From Streptomyces sp. NRRL S-350 (GTDB lineage Bacteria; Actinomycetota; Actinomycetes; Streptomycetales; Streptomycetaceae): DNA of 64,000 nucleotides. The notes beneath the pieces were generated by a model that saw only the letters and a program-made list of their open reading frames with translations, had not been told where the DNA came from and did no database searches. This document shows positions 34,696 through 43,020 of this stretch, piece after piece. How positions within the stretch are numbered: the stretch's first letter is position 1; the number at the start of each line of letters is the position of its first letter. The position numbers and the translations under genes were made by a program. The stretch covers positions 62,001 to 126,000 of the forward strand of contig NZ_JOHO01000023.1 in NCBI RefSeq assembly GCF_000719705.1, written 5' to 3'.

Positions 34696-35119
34696 CCCGG
34701 CGCCGTCCTCTCCCGTATTCGAGGCTCCCCCACGGCGGCAACGGCATGTTCACCGTTGCCAGTTGAGGACGTTACGGAAGAACGACAGCTTGCAACAGCC
34801 CCTTCGGGCTCAATCTCGAATGACCCAATCGGACTATGGGTATCGGTCAGCTCACTCGTTGGAGTGATCGCAGGTCGCACACCTTGCCACCGACGGAGTA
34901 TGCACTCTCGCCACAGGCACCATCACGCAGCGCAACCATCCACACGGATACGACAGCCCCCCGCTCCCGCAAAACCCGGTCATCCACGGGCAATTCGGGC
35001 AACTCTCGCCACCCACTGGAGTGAATGGTGTTGACGCACCGAAGCTGTCGCAAGCTTGTGACAAGCCTAGGCGAACACCTGCCCCCATGTGCGGGATTCC
35101 GGGACGTAGGGTTCTCCTC
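34696..35119. other. 424-bp divergent regulatory region, wblA / PBP
   Basis: No gene. It is lower in GC than its neighbours and must hold the wblA promoter and leader and the PBP promoter. A perfect 8-bp dyad with 8-base spacer (GGCAACGG at 34737-34744, CCGTTGCC at 34753-34760) lies in the wblA leader. A TCACTC-N4-GAGTGA dyad is at 34852-34867, and CACTGGAGTG is at 35016-35025. TAGGGT at 35107-35112, eight bases before the PBP ATG, could be a -10 of a leaderless or short-leader transcript. Confidence 0.5.
34852..34867. promoter_or_regulatory. Dyad operator candidate upstream of wblA
   Basis: TCACTC and GAGTGA separated by four bases, about 157-172 bases upstream of the wblA ATG. The half-sites resemble the TCAC/GTGA elements of BldD-type developmental operators. 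No binding evidence can be read from sequence. Confidence 0.35.
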
Positions 35120-37462
35120 ATGGCACCGAAGCGCCCCCAGGCCCCCCAGCCCCCAGGCAACACCGGAGCTCCGCGCGGCAGGACCGGCGGATCACCGTTG
35201 GAGCACGTCGGCAACGGCGTGAAGTTCCTGGGCGTCAGCGTGCTCTCCGGAGTCCTGCTGGCAGGCCTCGCCCTGCCCGCGGTCGGCGCCATCGGGCTGA
35301 CCGCCAAGGACACGGCGGAGAGCTTCGAGAACATCCCCGACGATTTCAAGACGCCGCCGCTCACCCAGGCCACCCAGATCTTCGACGCCAAGGGCGGCCT
35401 GATCGCCAAGGTCTACGAGCGCGACCGCACCGTCCTCACCGCCGACCAGATGTCGCCGTTCATGCGACAGGCCCAGGTGGACATCGAGGACGCCCGCTTC
35501 TACGAGCACGGTGCCGTCGACCTCAAGGGCGTCCTGCGCGCGATCAGCAAGAACGCCGAGAGCGGCACCGCCTCCCAGGGCGCCTCCACGCTGACCCAGC
35601 AGTACGTGAAGAACGTCAACGTCGAGAAGGCCGGCGACGACCAGGCGGCCGTCCTGGAGGCCCAGCGCAAGACCCTGGGCCGCAAGATCCAGGAGCTCAA
35701 GGTCGCGATCAAGCTGGAGGAGGACCTGAGCAAGGACCAGATCCTCACCAACTACCTCAACATCACCTTCTACGGCCACCAGGCCTACGGGGTCGAGGCG
35801 GCCTCCCAGCGCTACTTCAGCAAGAGCAACAAGGACCTGACCGTCGCCGAGGCCGCCACGCTGGCCGGCATGGTGCAGAACCCGTCGTCCTTCGACCCGG
35901 TGCGCTACCCCGAGAACACGGTCAAGCGCCGCAACGTCGTGATCGACAAGATGGTCGAGAACAAGCACATCACCGCGGACCAGGCCAAGGAGGCCAAGGC
36001 CGCCCCGCTGGGCCTGAAGTACAAGGACCCGCAGAACGGCTGCATCACCGCCCAGGCCGGCATGGGCTTCTTCTGCGACTACGTCCGCCACGTGGTCAAG
36101 CAGGACCCGGCCTTCGGCAAGAGCGCCGAGGAACGCAAGAAGCTCTGGGACACCGGCGGCCTGAACATCTACACCACGCTGGACCCGGACAAGCAGGCCG
36201 CGGCCCAGAACGCCGTCACCAAGAAGGTCAACGTGACCGACACGGTGTCGGCGGCCGCGACCATGATGGAACCCGGCACCGGCAAGATCCTGGCGATGGC
36301 CCAGACCCGCCCCTACGGCCTGGACCCGAACAAGAACCAGACCGTCGTCAACCTCAACGTGGACGCCGCGATGGGCGGCGGCAACGGCTTCCAGACCGGC
36401 TCGACCTTCAAGCCGATCCTGGCCGCCGCCGCACTCGAGTCGGGCATGTCGAACACCCAGGCGTTCCCGTCCGAGAACAAGATCGAGTACCCGCAGATGT
36501 CCACCTGCTCGGGCACCTGGAAGAACGTGCCGACGCCCAGCGAGGGCAAGGCCACGGTGAAGAACGAGTCGGCCGGCGAGGTCGGTCCGTACCAGCTCAA
36601 GCAGGCCATGGCGCTGTCGGTCAACACCTACTTCGTGCAGATGGAGCAGCAGGTCGGCCTCTGCGCGATGAAGCAGATGGCGAACAAGCTGGGCATCACC
36701 CAGTCCGCGAAGGGCGACCCCTTCAAGGAGGTGCCCTCGATGGTCCTGGGCACCATGGAGCTCTCCCCGCTGACCATGGCGAACGTCTACGCGACCTTCG
36801 CCGCACGCGGCAAGTACTGCACCCCCGTCGCGATCAACAAGATCTCCACGGTCGACGGCAAGGACATCCCCGTCCCGCAGTCCCAGTGCAGCCAGGCCTT
36901 CTCCGAGCAGACCGCAGACTCGCTCAACGCCGTCCTGCTGAACGTGACAGAGAAGGGCACCGCGGCCGCGCTCGGCCTCGACGACGGTCGCAAGATCGCC
37001 GGCAAGACCGGTACCACCGACGAGAAGAAGGCCGCCTGGTTCAGCGGCTACACCCCGTCGCTGGCCACCTCCGTCTGGCTCGGCGGCCCCGCCGGCGGCG
37101 TCAAGATGAAGAACATCAACATCGGCGGCAAGCACTTCGACGAGGTCTTCGGCGCCGACGGCCCCGGCCCGATCTGGCAGATGGCGATGAACCAGGCGCT
37201 CAAGGGCACGCCCCTGGAGCCGATCGAGACCGCCAACATCCCGGACCCGCAGCCGGCCACTCCCCCCGCCGGCGCCACCCCGCCGGCCGACCCGAACGCC
37301 CAGCCCCAGCCGCCGGCCGGCAACCCGCCGCCCCCGGCCGGCAACCCCGGCGGGAACAACAACGCCGGCGGAATGATCGGCGGCGGGTTCACCTTCCCGC
37401 CCGGCATCGTCGGCGGCCCCGGGAACGGCGGCAAGCACGGCGGCGGCAACGGCAACGGCTGA
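35120..37462 (+). CDS. Bifunctional class A penicillin-binding protein
   Basis: Peptidoglycan glycosyltransferase/transpeptidase of 780 aa. A short cytoplasmic tail rich in Pro is followed by one membrane anchor (SVLSGVLLAGLALPAVGAIGL, about 40-60). The GT51 domain carries EDARFYEHGAVD (catalytic Glu near 124) and ASTLTQQYVKN. The transpeptidase domain carries STFK (about 428), SVN (about 499) and KTGT (about 628). The C-terminus is a Pro/Gly/Asn-rich tail (from about 710). I start at MAPKRPQAPQPPG rather than at the earlier in-frame ATG, which lies in the promoter region and adds 33 atypical residues. A terminator follows. It acts outside the membrane in cell-wall growth. Confidence 0.95.
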   Translation: MAPKRPQAPQPPGNTGAPRGRTGGSPLEHVGNGVKFLGVSVLSGVLLAGLALPAVGAIGLTAKDTAESFENIPDDFKTPPLTQATQIFDAKGGLIAKVYERDRTVLTADQMSPFMRQAQVDIEDARFYEHGAVDLKGVLRAISKNAESGTASQGASTLTQQYVKNVNVEKAGDDQAAVLEAQRKTLGRKIQELKVAIKLEEDLSKDQILTNYLNITFYGHQAYGVEAASQRYFSKSNKDLTVAEAATLAGMVQNPSSFDPVRYPENTVKRRNVVIDKMVENKHITADQAKEAKAAPLGLKYKDPQNGCITAQAGMGFFCDYVRHVVKQDPAFGKSAEERKKLWDTGGLNIYTTLDPDKQAAAQNAVTKKVNVTDTVSAAATMMEPGTGKILAMAQTRPYGLDPNKNQTVVNLNVDAAMGGGNGFQTGSTFKPILAAAALESGMSNTQAFPSENKIEYPQMSTCSGTWKNVPTPSEGKATVKNESAGEVGPYQLKQAMALSVNTYFVQMEQQVGLCAMKQMANKLGITQSAKGDPFKEVPSMVLGTMELSPLTMANVYATFAARGKYCTPVAINKISTVDGKDIPVPQSQCSQAFSEQTADSLNAVLLNVTEKGTAAALGLDDGRKIAGKTGTTDEKKAAWFSGYTPSLATSVWLGGPAGGVKMKNINIGGKHFDEVFGADGPGPIWQMAMNQALKGTPLEPIETANIPDPQPATPPAGATPPADPNAQPQPPAGNPPPPAGNPGGNNNAGGMIGGGFTFPPGIVGGPGNGGKHGGGNGNG

Positions 37463-37495
37463 CCCAGCCGCCCGGGCCCGGCCCGCGGAACAGAA

Positions 37496-37532
37496 CGAAG
37501 GGGCGCCCTCCGGTTCGGAGGACGCCCCTTCG
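37496..37532 (+). terminator. Terminator after the PBP gene
   Basis: CGAAGGGGCG and CCTCCG (37496-37512) pair with CGGAGG and CGCCCCTTCG (37516-37532) with one internal mismatch and a GTT loop. From about 37545 to 37640 it is followed by GGGGGTGCCGG-type tandem repeats leading to the 3' end of the YqeY gene. Confidence 0.75.
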
Positions 37533-37742
37533 GCGTGGTGCGGGGGGTGCGGGGGCGCCGGGGGCGCCGGGGGTGCCGGGGGTGCCGGGCCGGCGGAGGT
37601 GCCTGGCCAGCGGAGGTGCCGGGTGCAGGGGGTGCTGCCGGGCCGACGGCGGCGGGAAGGCCGTCAGCGGGCCCTACCGGGCCGCTCCGGCCCGGCCGCA
37701 GCCGCCGTGGGTGTCCGCGGGTGTCCGCGGGCCACTCCCGGC

Positions 37743-38195
37743 TCAGGACAGGGCGGCCTTCACGGCGGCGGCAACCCGGCCGCCCTCGGCCAGTCCGTCC
37801 ACCTGGGGCTTCACCAGCTTCATCACGGCGCCAATCGCCTGCGGGCCGCTCGCCCCGCTCTCGGCCACCGCGGCCGCCACGATCCCGGCCAGCTCCTCGT
37901 CGGAGAGCTGCTTGGGCAGGTACGTCGCGAGCAGCTCGCCCTCCGCCCGCTCCCGGGCCGCCTGGTCGGTACGACCCGCGGAGTCGAAGGCCTCGGCCGC
38001 CTCCCGGCGCTTCTTCGCCTCGCGGCCGATCACCTTCAGGACGTCGGTGTCGGACAGCTCACGCTTCTGCTTGCCCGCCACCTCCTCGCTGGTGACGGCG
38101 GAAAGCGTGAGCCGGATGGTGGACGCGCGCAGCTCGTCCCGGTCCCTGATGGCAGCCGTGAGGTCCTCCTGCAGCTGCTCCTTGAGCTTTGTCAT
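37743..38195 (-). CDS. GatB/YqeY domain protein
   Basis: A 150-aa stand-alone YqeY domain, homologous to the C-terminal tRNA-interacting tail of GatB. Features are MTKLKEQLQEDLTAAIRDRDELRASTIRLTLSAV, then the LSDTDVLKVIGREAKKRREAAEAF segment, and the C-terminal DGLAEGGRVAAAVKAAL. Length and order are normal for the family. Its role is unclear; a link to tRNA amidation or translation is presumed from homology. GAGGAAATG-type sequence precedes the ATG. It is divergent from the phosphoesterase gene across 247 bp that hold no recognised gene. Confidence 0.92.
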   Translation of the reverse strand: MTKLKEQLQEDLTAAIRDRDELRASTIRLTLSAVTSEEVAGKQKRELSDTDVLKVIGREAKKRREAAEAFDSAGRTDQAARERAEGELLATYLPKQLSDEELAGIVAAAVAESGASGPQAIGAVMKLVKPQVDGLAEGGRVAAAVKAALS

Positions 38196-38442
38196 TTCCT
38201 CTTCCTATCCTTCGGCTGTAGGCGGTCTCAACCAGGTTTCCACCGGGCATCCACTGCGGTCGGTCCAGGCGACCGAGTATGCCGTGCCGAGCCGGATCCC
38301 CCCTGGCAGCACCCCGGCCGCTCCTCCGCCCGCCCATCCGCCCGTCGACAGCACCCAACCAACCCCCACCCCTGCCCCGGCCACCCGCCCCCGCCGACAC
38401 CGGACGTTCACCAGCTGATCGACCGTCTGAGAGCATGGACCG

Positions 38443-39387
38443 ATGCGACCGCTGTACTCCGTTCCCCTCGGCTTCGCCGCCGCCGGCGCCGCCTGCCTCG
38501 CCTACTCCGCCGGGTACGAGGTCCGGGCCTTCCGCCTCCGCCGGGTCGAGGTCCCCGTCCTCCCCCGCGGCGCCCGGCCCCTCCGGATCCTGCAGGTCTC
38601 CGACATCCACATGGTGAGCGGCCAGGGCAAGAAACAGCGCTGGCTGAAGAGCCTGGCCGGCCTGCGCCCCGACCTCGTGGTCAACACCGGCGACAACCTC
38701 TCCGACCCCCTCGGCGTCCCCGCCACCCTCGACGCACTCGGGCCGCTCATGGAATTCCCCGGCGTCTACGTCTTCGGCTCCAACGACTACTACGGCCCGG
38801 CCCGCAAGAACCCCGCCCGCTACCTCCAGGCCATGCGCAGCGGCGCCCACGGCATGAACAACCCCGACGGCACCGCCCGCCGCGGCATCACCGGCGCCGT
38901 CCACAACCCGTGGGAGAAGCTCCGCGACGGCTTCGACGCAGCCGGCTGGCTCAACCTCACCAACAGCCGCGGCCGCCTCACCGTCAACGGCCTCGACGTC
39001 GAATTCACCGGCCTCGACGACCCCCACATCCGCCGCGACCGCTACAGCGAGGTGACCGGCGGCCCCTCCCCCGACGCCGACCTCTCCCTCGCCGTCGTCC
39101 ACGCCCCCTACCTGCGCGTCCTCGACGCCTTCACCGCCGACCGCTACCCCCTCATCCTCGCCGGACACACCCACGGCGGACAGCTCTGCATCCCCTTCTA
39201 CGGCGCACTCGTCACCAACTGCGACATCGACACCCGCCGGGTCAAGGGCCTCTCCACCCACACCGCCGGCGGCCACCGCTCCCACCTCCACGTCTCCGCC
39301 GGCTGCGGCACCAACCGCTACACCCCCGTCCGCTTCGCCTGCCCCCCCGAAGCCACCCTCCTCACCCTCACCCCGACCCCCCACTGA
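38443..39387 (+). CDS. Calcineurin-like metallophosphoesterase, YaeI-type
   Basis: A 314-aa dinuclear metallophosphoesterase. Motifs in order are VSDIHMVSG (D.H), NTGDNL (GD), FGSNDYY (GN[HD]-like, Asn kept), VVHAPY (H) and AGHTHGGQL (GHTH). An N-terminal hydrophobic stretch (LGFAAAGAACLAYSAGYEV) may anchor it. Family members act on UDP-diacylglucosamine or cell-wall phosphodiesters; the substrate here is not known. In Streptomyces this gene commonly follows the wblA–PBP–yqeY set and precedes the tRNA-Pro gene. Confidence 0.9.
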   Translation: MRPLYSVPLGFAAAGAACLAYSAGYEVRAFRLRRVEVPVLPRGARPLRILQVSDIHMVSGQGKKQRWLKSLAGLRPDLVVNTGDNLSDPLGVPATLDALGPLMEFPGVYVFGSNDYYGPARKNPARYLQAMRSGAHGMNNPDGTARRGITGAVHNPWEKLRDGFDAAGWLNLTNSRGRLTVNGLDVEFTGLDDPHIRRDRYSEVTGGPSPDADLSLAVVHAPYLRVLDAFTADRYPLILAGHTHGGQLCIPFYGALVTNCDIDTRRVKGLSTHTAGGHRSHLHVSAGCGTNRYTPVRFACPPEATLLTLTPTPH

Positions 39388-39487
39388 CCCCCGCCGGACG
39401 CCCGCCCGAAACCGGATTTCGTGTCTCGGCGAGCGTCCGGTAGAGTTCTACTCGTTGCGACGGAGACAGAGCAACAAACCGCAGGAC

Positions 39488-39567
<80 letters not shown>

Positions 39568-39576
39568 AAGACCAGC

Positions 39577-41139
39577 TCAGGGCCGGTCTCCCGCAAGGGA
39601 GGCCGGCCCTGACTGGCTCCGCTGAGGCTTCCTCAGCAGGGCGTCGAGAACGGCCACGGGCGAGCCGGGTGACATCCGCCGACGGGCTTCGAGTGACGCG
39701 AGCCACATCCGGGTCAACCCATCCATGAGGTCCCGACGCATCTCCGCCGTGATGTGGGAGTAGCGGGCCTGGACCGAACCGTCCTCGTGCCCCATCCGCT
39801 CGTCCTTGAGCTTCGGCGGCGTCCGCAGTTCGTCCATCATCGTCTTGTGCGAGTGCCGCAGCCCGTGCGGCGTGAGACCACGCGCGATCGGCAGCCAGCA
39901 GGCCTGAGCGCGGGCGGTGGCGCCCCGGCCACGGGCCGGGATACCGGGCCACGGGTCAGCCAGCACCGGCACCGGGCGGGCGTCCTCCGGAGCCTTCTTC
40001 GGGTACCAGCCGGTGGCCGCCGGGTGGAACAGCCACGTGGCGAACCCGTTCCTGCGCCAGTGCGCCGCCTTCTCCCCGGACGCCTGCCACCGGACGTAGC
40101 CGAGATCGGCCATGGCCTTCTCCACCCGCACCCGCGTGCCCTCGGCCACCGCCGCCGGGCGGTTCAGCACGTTGGACACGGTCCCGGTGGACACGCCGGC
40201 CGCCCGCGCGACATCGACCAGCTTGGCGCCGGGCCGGTGGGCCGCGCCGTTGGCGGCACCGTGCCCGCTGAAGAGGTACCGCAGGCCGTGGCACTCGCAG
40301 GGCGTCTGGCTCGCCCGCGCGAGCTGCCCGGCGAGCAGGACGGAGAGGAAGTCCGGCGTGTCGATCGTGCGGTAGGAGTCGTCCTTGGGCGGACACCGGT
40401 GCAGTTCCCCGGAGTCCAGCTCGTACAGCTGGTGCTCGACCCGAACCGCCGCCGACCGGACGAACTCGGTTTCCAGGCCCACGATTTCGCCCCACCGCAT
40501 GCCGGTGTACCCCTTGAGCACGACGGCGACGAACTCATCCTCGCGGCCCGAGAGCAGCGCCGCCCGCTCGGCGATCAGCAGGACGCCGAGGGCGCCGGTC
40601 ACGACCTTCTCAGGGCCACGGTTTCGCGAACGGCCGGCCCGCTTGCCCCGGCCGCGACGGCGGGTCGCCGGGTTGGAGTCCCGCAGCCCCTCGTCCACGG
40701 CGTCCGCGAGGATCAGGTGCAGGGTTCCGCGCCACGTCTTGATGCTGCTGGCCGCGTATCCGCGCTCGCGCTCCTTACGCTCCCAGGCGTCGATCTCGCC
40801 CTTGGTGATCTCGCCGATCAGAGCGTTCTCGAACTCGGGGAGGAGGTGCTCCTCGATGTGGCGGCGGTAGTTCTGCATGGTGGACGCGGCAAGGTCCTGG
40901 TCCTCGTACCAGCCGCTTGCGTACTCCCCGAACGTCATCTGCTCCGGCTCCGGAGCGGCTGGCGGCTGAGCGGCCTGCTTGGCCACCTCCTCCTCGGCGA
41001 CCCCGGCGGCTTTCTCGGCCGCGCGCTTGGTCTTGAAGCGGACCGCATTCCCGTTGGCGTCGAGGACGGTCCCGTACTTGCCGGGCGCGATCTTGTACCG
41101 GGCGCGCCAGTAGTCGCCCCGGTTCTCGCCGTATCCCAA
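39577..41139 (-). CDS. int: Tyrosine recombinase (integrase) with embedded LacI-type HTH
   Basis: Site-specific recombinase for integration at tRNA-Pro. The 520-aa product has an AP2-like N-terminal arm-binding region, a SAM-like core-binding domain (about 68-165) and a catalytic domain. Catalytic residues are R215 in TGMRWGE, K252 in CPPKDDSYR, H425 and R428 in HGLRH, H451 in MGHEDG and nucleophile Y460 in ARYSHIT. Unusually, residues 305-350 between K252 and H425 form a LacI-family HTH (KLVDVARAAGVSTGTVSNVL, then AVAEGTRVRVEKAMADLGY). The start is a TTG with weak AGAGAG upstream; other starts are possible. A hairpin overlaps the last codons. It lies 62 bp downstream of xis. Confidence 0.93.
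   Translation of the reverse strand: MGYGENRGDYWRARYKIAPGKYGTVLDANGNAVRFKTKRAAEKAAGVAEEEVAKQAAQPPAAPEPEQMTFGEYASGWYEDQDLAASTMQNYRRHIEEHLLPEFENALIGEITKGEIDAWERKERERGYAASSIKTWRGTLHLILADAVDEGLRDSNPATRRRGRGKRAGRSRNRGPEKVVTGALGVLLIAERAALLSGREDEFVAVVLKGYTGMRWGEIVGLETEFVRSAAVRVEHQLYELDSGELHRCPPKDDSYRTIDTPDFLSVLLAGQLARASQTPCECHGLRYLFSGHGAANGAAHRPGAKLVDVARAAGVSTGTVSNVLNRPAAVAEGTRVRVEKAMADLGYVRWQASGEKAAHWRRNGFATWLFHPAATGWYPKKAPEDARPVPVLADPWPGIPARGRGATARAQACWLPIARGLTPHGLRHSHKTMMDELRTPPKLKDERMGHEDGSVQARYSHITAEMRRDLMDGLTRMWLASLEARRRMSPGSPVAVLDALLRKPQRSQSGPASLAGDRP
39578..39612. terminator. 16-bp terminator at the int 3' end
   Basis: TCAGGGCCGGTCTCCC pairs with GGGAGGCCGGCCCTGA (one G·T) around a GCAA tetraloop. 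It overlaps the final codons of int and lies 17 bases beyond the tRNA, so it could end both transcripts. Confidence 0.75.
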
Positions 41140-41201
41140 TGTGCTCTCTCTGTGGCAGGGCCCCGCCCGGCGACGTCGCCAGGCGGGGCGTGCGGGTGTG
41201 G

Positions 41202-41540
41202 TCAGGCAGCGTCCTGCTGGTGGAGCGCCGCCCTGCGCGGCATCCGCGCCCGGAGCCGGACTGCGGGCCGGGTCGGCTGCGAGTCACGGTCAGACTTCTT
41301 CAGGACCGCGACGGCCGCGACCTGGGTCTGCGGCACGGTCATAGCGGCCGGCCGCACCTCGTACGTGCGGACGATCTCGGCGAACTGCTCGGCCGTGAAG
41401 CGGTAGGCGCGCCCGGGCTTGGTGAAGGGGATACGCCCCCGTCGAGCCTGCTCCTTCACCCACCACTCGGACATGCCGATCGCCTTGGCGACGTCGGCCG
41501 GACGGTAGAGCGGCGGAAGTGCGCCCTGGTCTTTGGGCAT
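41202..41540 (-). CDS. xis: Excisionase / helix-turn-helix protein (Xis)
   Basis: A 112-aa MerR/excisionase-type HTH protein: LYRPADVAKAIGMSEWWVKEQARRGRIPFTKPGRAYRFTAEQFAEI (about 11-58) is the winged HTH that recognises arm sites. The remaining tail is basic and Gln/Arg-rich. GGAGG about eight bases before the ATG fixes the start. Position directly upstream of int, in the same orientation, is the standard AICE arrangement, where Xis directs excision. A regulatory role on the adjacent repeat array is possible. Confidence 0.9.
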   Translation of the reverse strand: MPKDQGALPPLYRPADVAKAIGMSEWWVKEQARRGRIPFTKPGRAYRFTAEQFAEIVRTYEVRPAAMTVPQTQVAAVAVLKKSDRDSQPTRPAVRLRARMPRRAALHQQDAA

Positions 41541-41591
41541 GCGGAACCTCCGAATGACCTTGGCGGGGCTCGGCCCCTTCTTCTCTGAGGG

Positions 41592-41665
41592 CCGCTACCG
41601 CCGCTACTCCGCTACCGCCCTGGTCAGAGGGGGTGCGGTGGTAGCGGATGTGGTAGCGGTAGCGG
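41592..41665. repeat. Array A: three CCGCTACC and three inverted GGTAGCGG copies
   Basis: CCGCTACC at 41592 and 41609, with a near copy (last base changed) at 41601. GGTAGCGG at 41640, 41652 and 41658. It lies between xis and the rep stop. The two orientations face each other, so the strand can fold into alternative hairpins. The layout is repeated in array B 140 bp away. Confidence 0.85.
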
Positions 41666-41675
41666 ATAGGTGGCG

Positions 41676-42941
41676 CTAGCCGACGGTGGTGAGGTCGTCT
41701 TGGGTTTCGGTGGCGGGGGTCGGGTCGGTAGCCGCTACCGCTACCTCTCCCGCTACCGGGAAGAGGGCCCTGACCTGCGCGGTAGCGGCGGTAGCGGCGG
41801 TAGCGGATTCCTCGGGAACGGGCGGGCAGTAGCGCAGCCACGCGTCGGCGAGGTCCTCGGCGTAGTAGCCCTTGAGGACGACCCGGGGGCCGGTCTTGAT
41901 GTTGCGGGGGCGGATCGGTTTGCCGGCGGCGGTGACGTATCCGCCGAGCATCTGGGACAGGGTCCGGGTGGTGAACGGGCGGCCGTCGAGGTCGGCCCAG
42001 GGGGCGTCGTCGAGGTCGTTGAGCTTTTCCACGAGGGTGCTGCTGAGCATGCGTTCGGCCCCGTCGAAGATGGTCCGCAGGTCGGTCAGCAGGCGGATGC
42101 CGAGGGATCCGCTGTCGTCGGCCCTGGCGCTCTTGACCAGGTGGACGCAGGCGGCACGGGCCCGCTTGGGCCAGTGCCCTCCGGCGGCGTCGGCGACGGC
42201 GAGCAGGGGTTCCCAGACGTCGGCGGGGCGGTCGGAGACGCCCTCGGGCATTTCGGGCCAGGCGCCCTCGACCTTCTCGCGAACGGTGTCAGCCCAGGCG
42301 GCGAGGCGGTCGCGCAGCACATGCCCTTCGGGCTCGTGGATCCGCTGGCGGAACGACTCGGCCTTCTCGTTGGGGGCGCGGCGCCGCATGCGGATGACGA
42401 CGGACCGGCCCATGATCGTGTCGGGGAGGTCGCCAAGTCCGGCGAGGGCGAGCGCCGAGTAAACGGGGAACTTGACCACCTTGTGGTTGTCTCCCTCGCG
42501 GACGCTGCGGGTGACGCCACCGGTGCGGCGGTAGCCGGAGTTGATGAGGCCGCGCAGGTCCTCGTTCCCGGCAGCCTTGGGCCCGAAGACGGTGTCGACC
42601 TCGTCCCACAGGATCGTGGGCCGTCCGTCGTCGCCGCCGGAGATGGAGCGGAACAGGGCGCTGGGGCTGATGTCGTTGGTGACCAGCGGGTTGGGGGTGA
42701 GGGTCTGGACGATCTCCAGGGCGCGGGTCTTGCCGCTCTCGGGTTCCGGGGAAAGGAACGCCAGGCGAGGGGTGGTCTCGAAGCAGTCCATGAGGTGGGT
42801 GTGGGCGTCCCACAGGGTGACGGCGACATAGGCGTGTTCGCTGGGGAAGATGTTGAAGCGGCGGTGGTGCCGCTCGACCTCGTCGAGCAGGGCGGCGCCG
42901 TCCTCGGTCGTGGTGGTGACGGGCGGGGTGGGATCGGTCAT
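41676..42941 (-). CDS. DUF3631-domain ATPase (AICE replication protein)
   Basis: A 421-aa protein. The Walker A variant is SPEPESGKTRALE (about 64-76) and the Walker B is ILWDEVDTVFG (about 110-120). A DUF3631 C-terminal region contains PFTTRTLSQMLGGYVTAAGKPIRPRNIKTGPRVVLKGYY, typical of AICE and plasmid partners of prim-pol. The start MTDPTPPVTT has GGAGAGGC-type sequence upstream; the longer frame beyond it is the shadow of the primase gene. The C-terminal 40 residues (ATAATAATAQVRALFPVAGEVAVAATD) are encoded by repeat array B. Probably a replicative helicase or loader acting with the upstream prim-pol. Confidence 0.88.
   Translation of the reverse strand: MTDPTPPVTTTTEDGAALLDEVERHHRRFNIFPSEHAYVAVTLWDAHTHLMDCFETTPRLAFLSPEPESGKTRALEIVQTLTPNPLVTNDISPSALFRSISGGDDGRPTILWDEVDTVFGPKAAGNEDLRGLINSGYRRTGGVTRSVREGDNHKVVKFPVYSALALAGLGDLPDTIMGRSVVIRMRRRAPNEKAESFRQRIHEPEGHVLRDRLAAWADTVREKVEGAWPEMPEGVSDRPADVWEPLLAVADAAGGHWPKRARAACVHLVKSARADDSGSLGIRLLTDLRTIFDGAERMLSSTLVEKLNDLDDAPWADLDGRPFTTRTLSQMLGGYVTAAGKPIRPRNIKTGPRVVLKGYYAEDLADAWLRYCPPVPEESATAATAATAQVRALFPVAGEVAVAATDPTPATETQDDLTTVG
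41732..41806. repeat. Array B: three CCGCTACC and three inverted GGTAGCGG copies inside rep
   Basis: CCGCTACC at 41732, 41738 and 41750, and GGTAGCGG at 41781, 41790 and 41799, within the 3' coding end of the DUF3631 gene. The gap between last forward and first inverted copy is 31 bases start to start, the same as in array A. Confidence 0.85.
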
Positions 42942-43020
42942 GCTGGCCTCTCCGGTTCGATGGGCTGGATGGGAGCGGGCCGCCGGTCTTTGGTGAGAGG
43001 GGCGGCCCGCTTCGAGCAGG

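Noticed and set aside
35021..35119. An earlier in-frame ATG for the PBP gene
   Set aside because: It adds 33 residues in a sequence that looks like promoter DNA; MAPKRP fits the usual cytoplasmic N-terminus of these PBPs.
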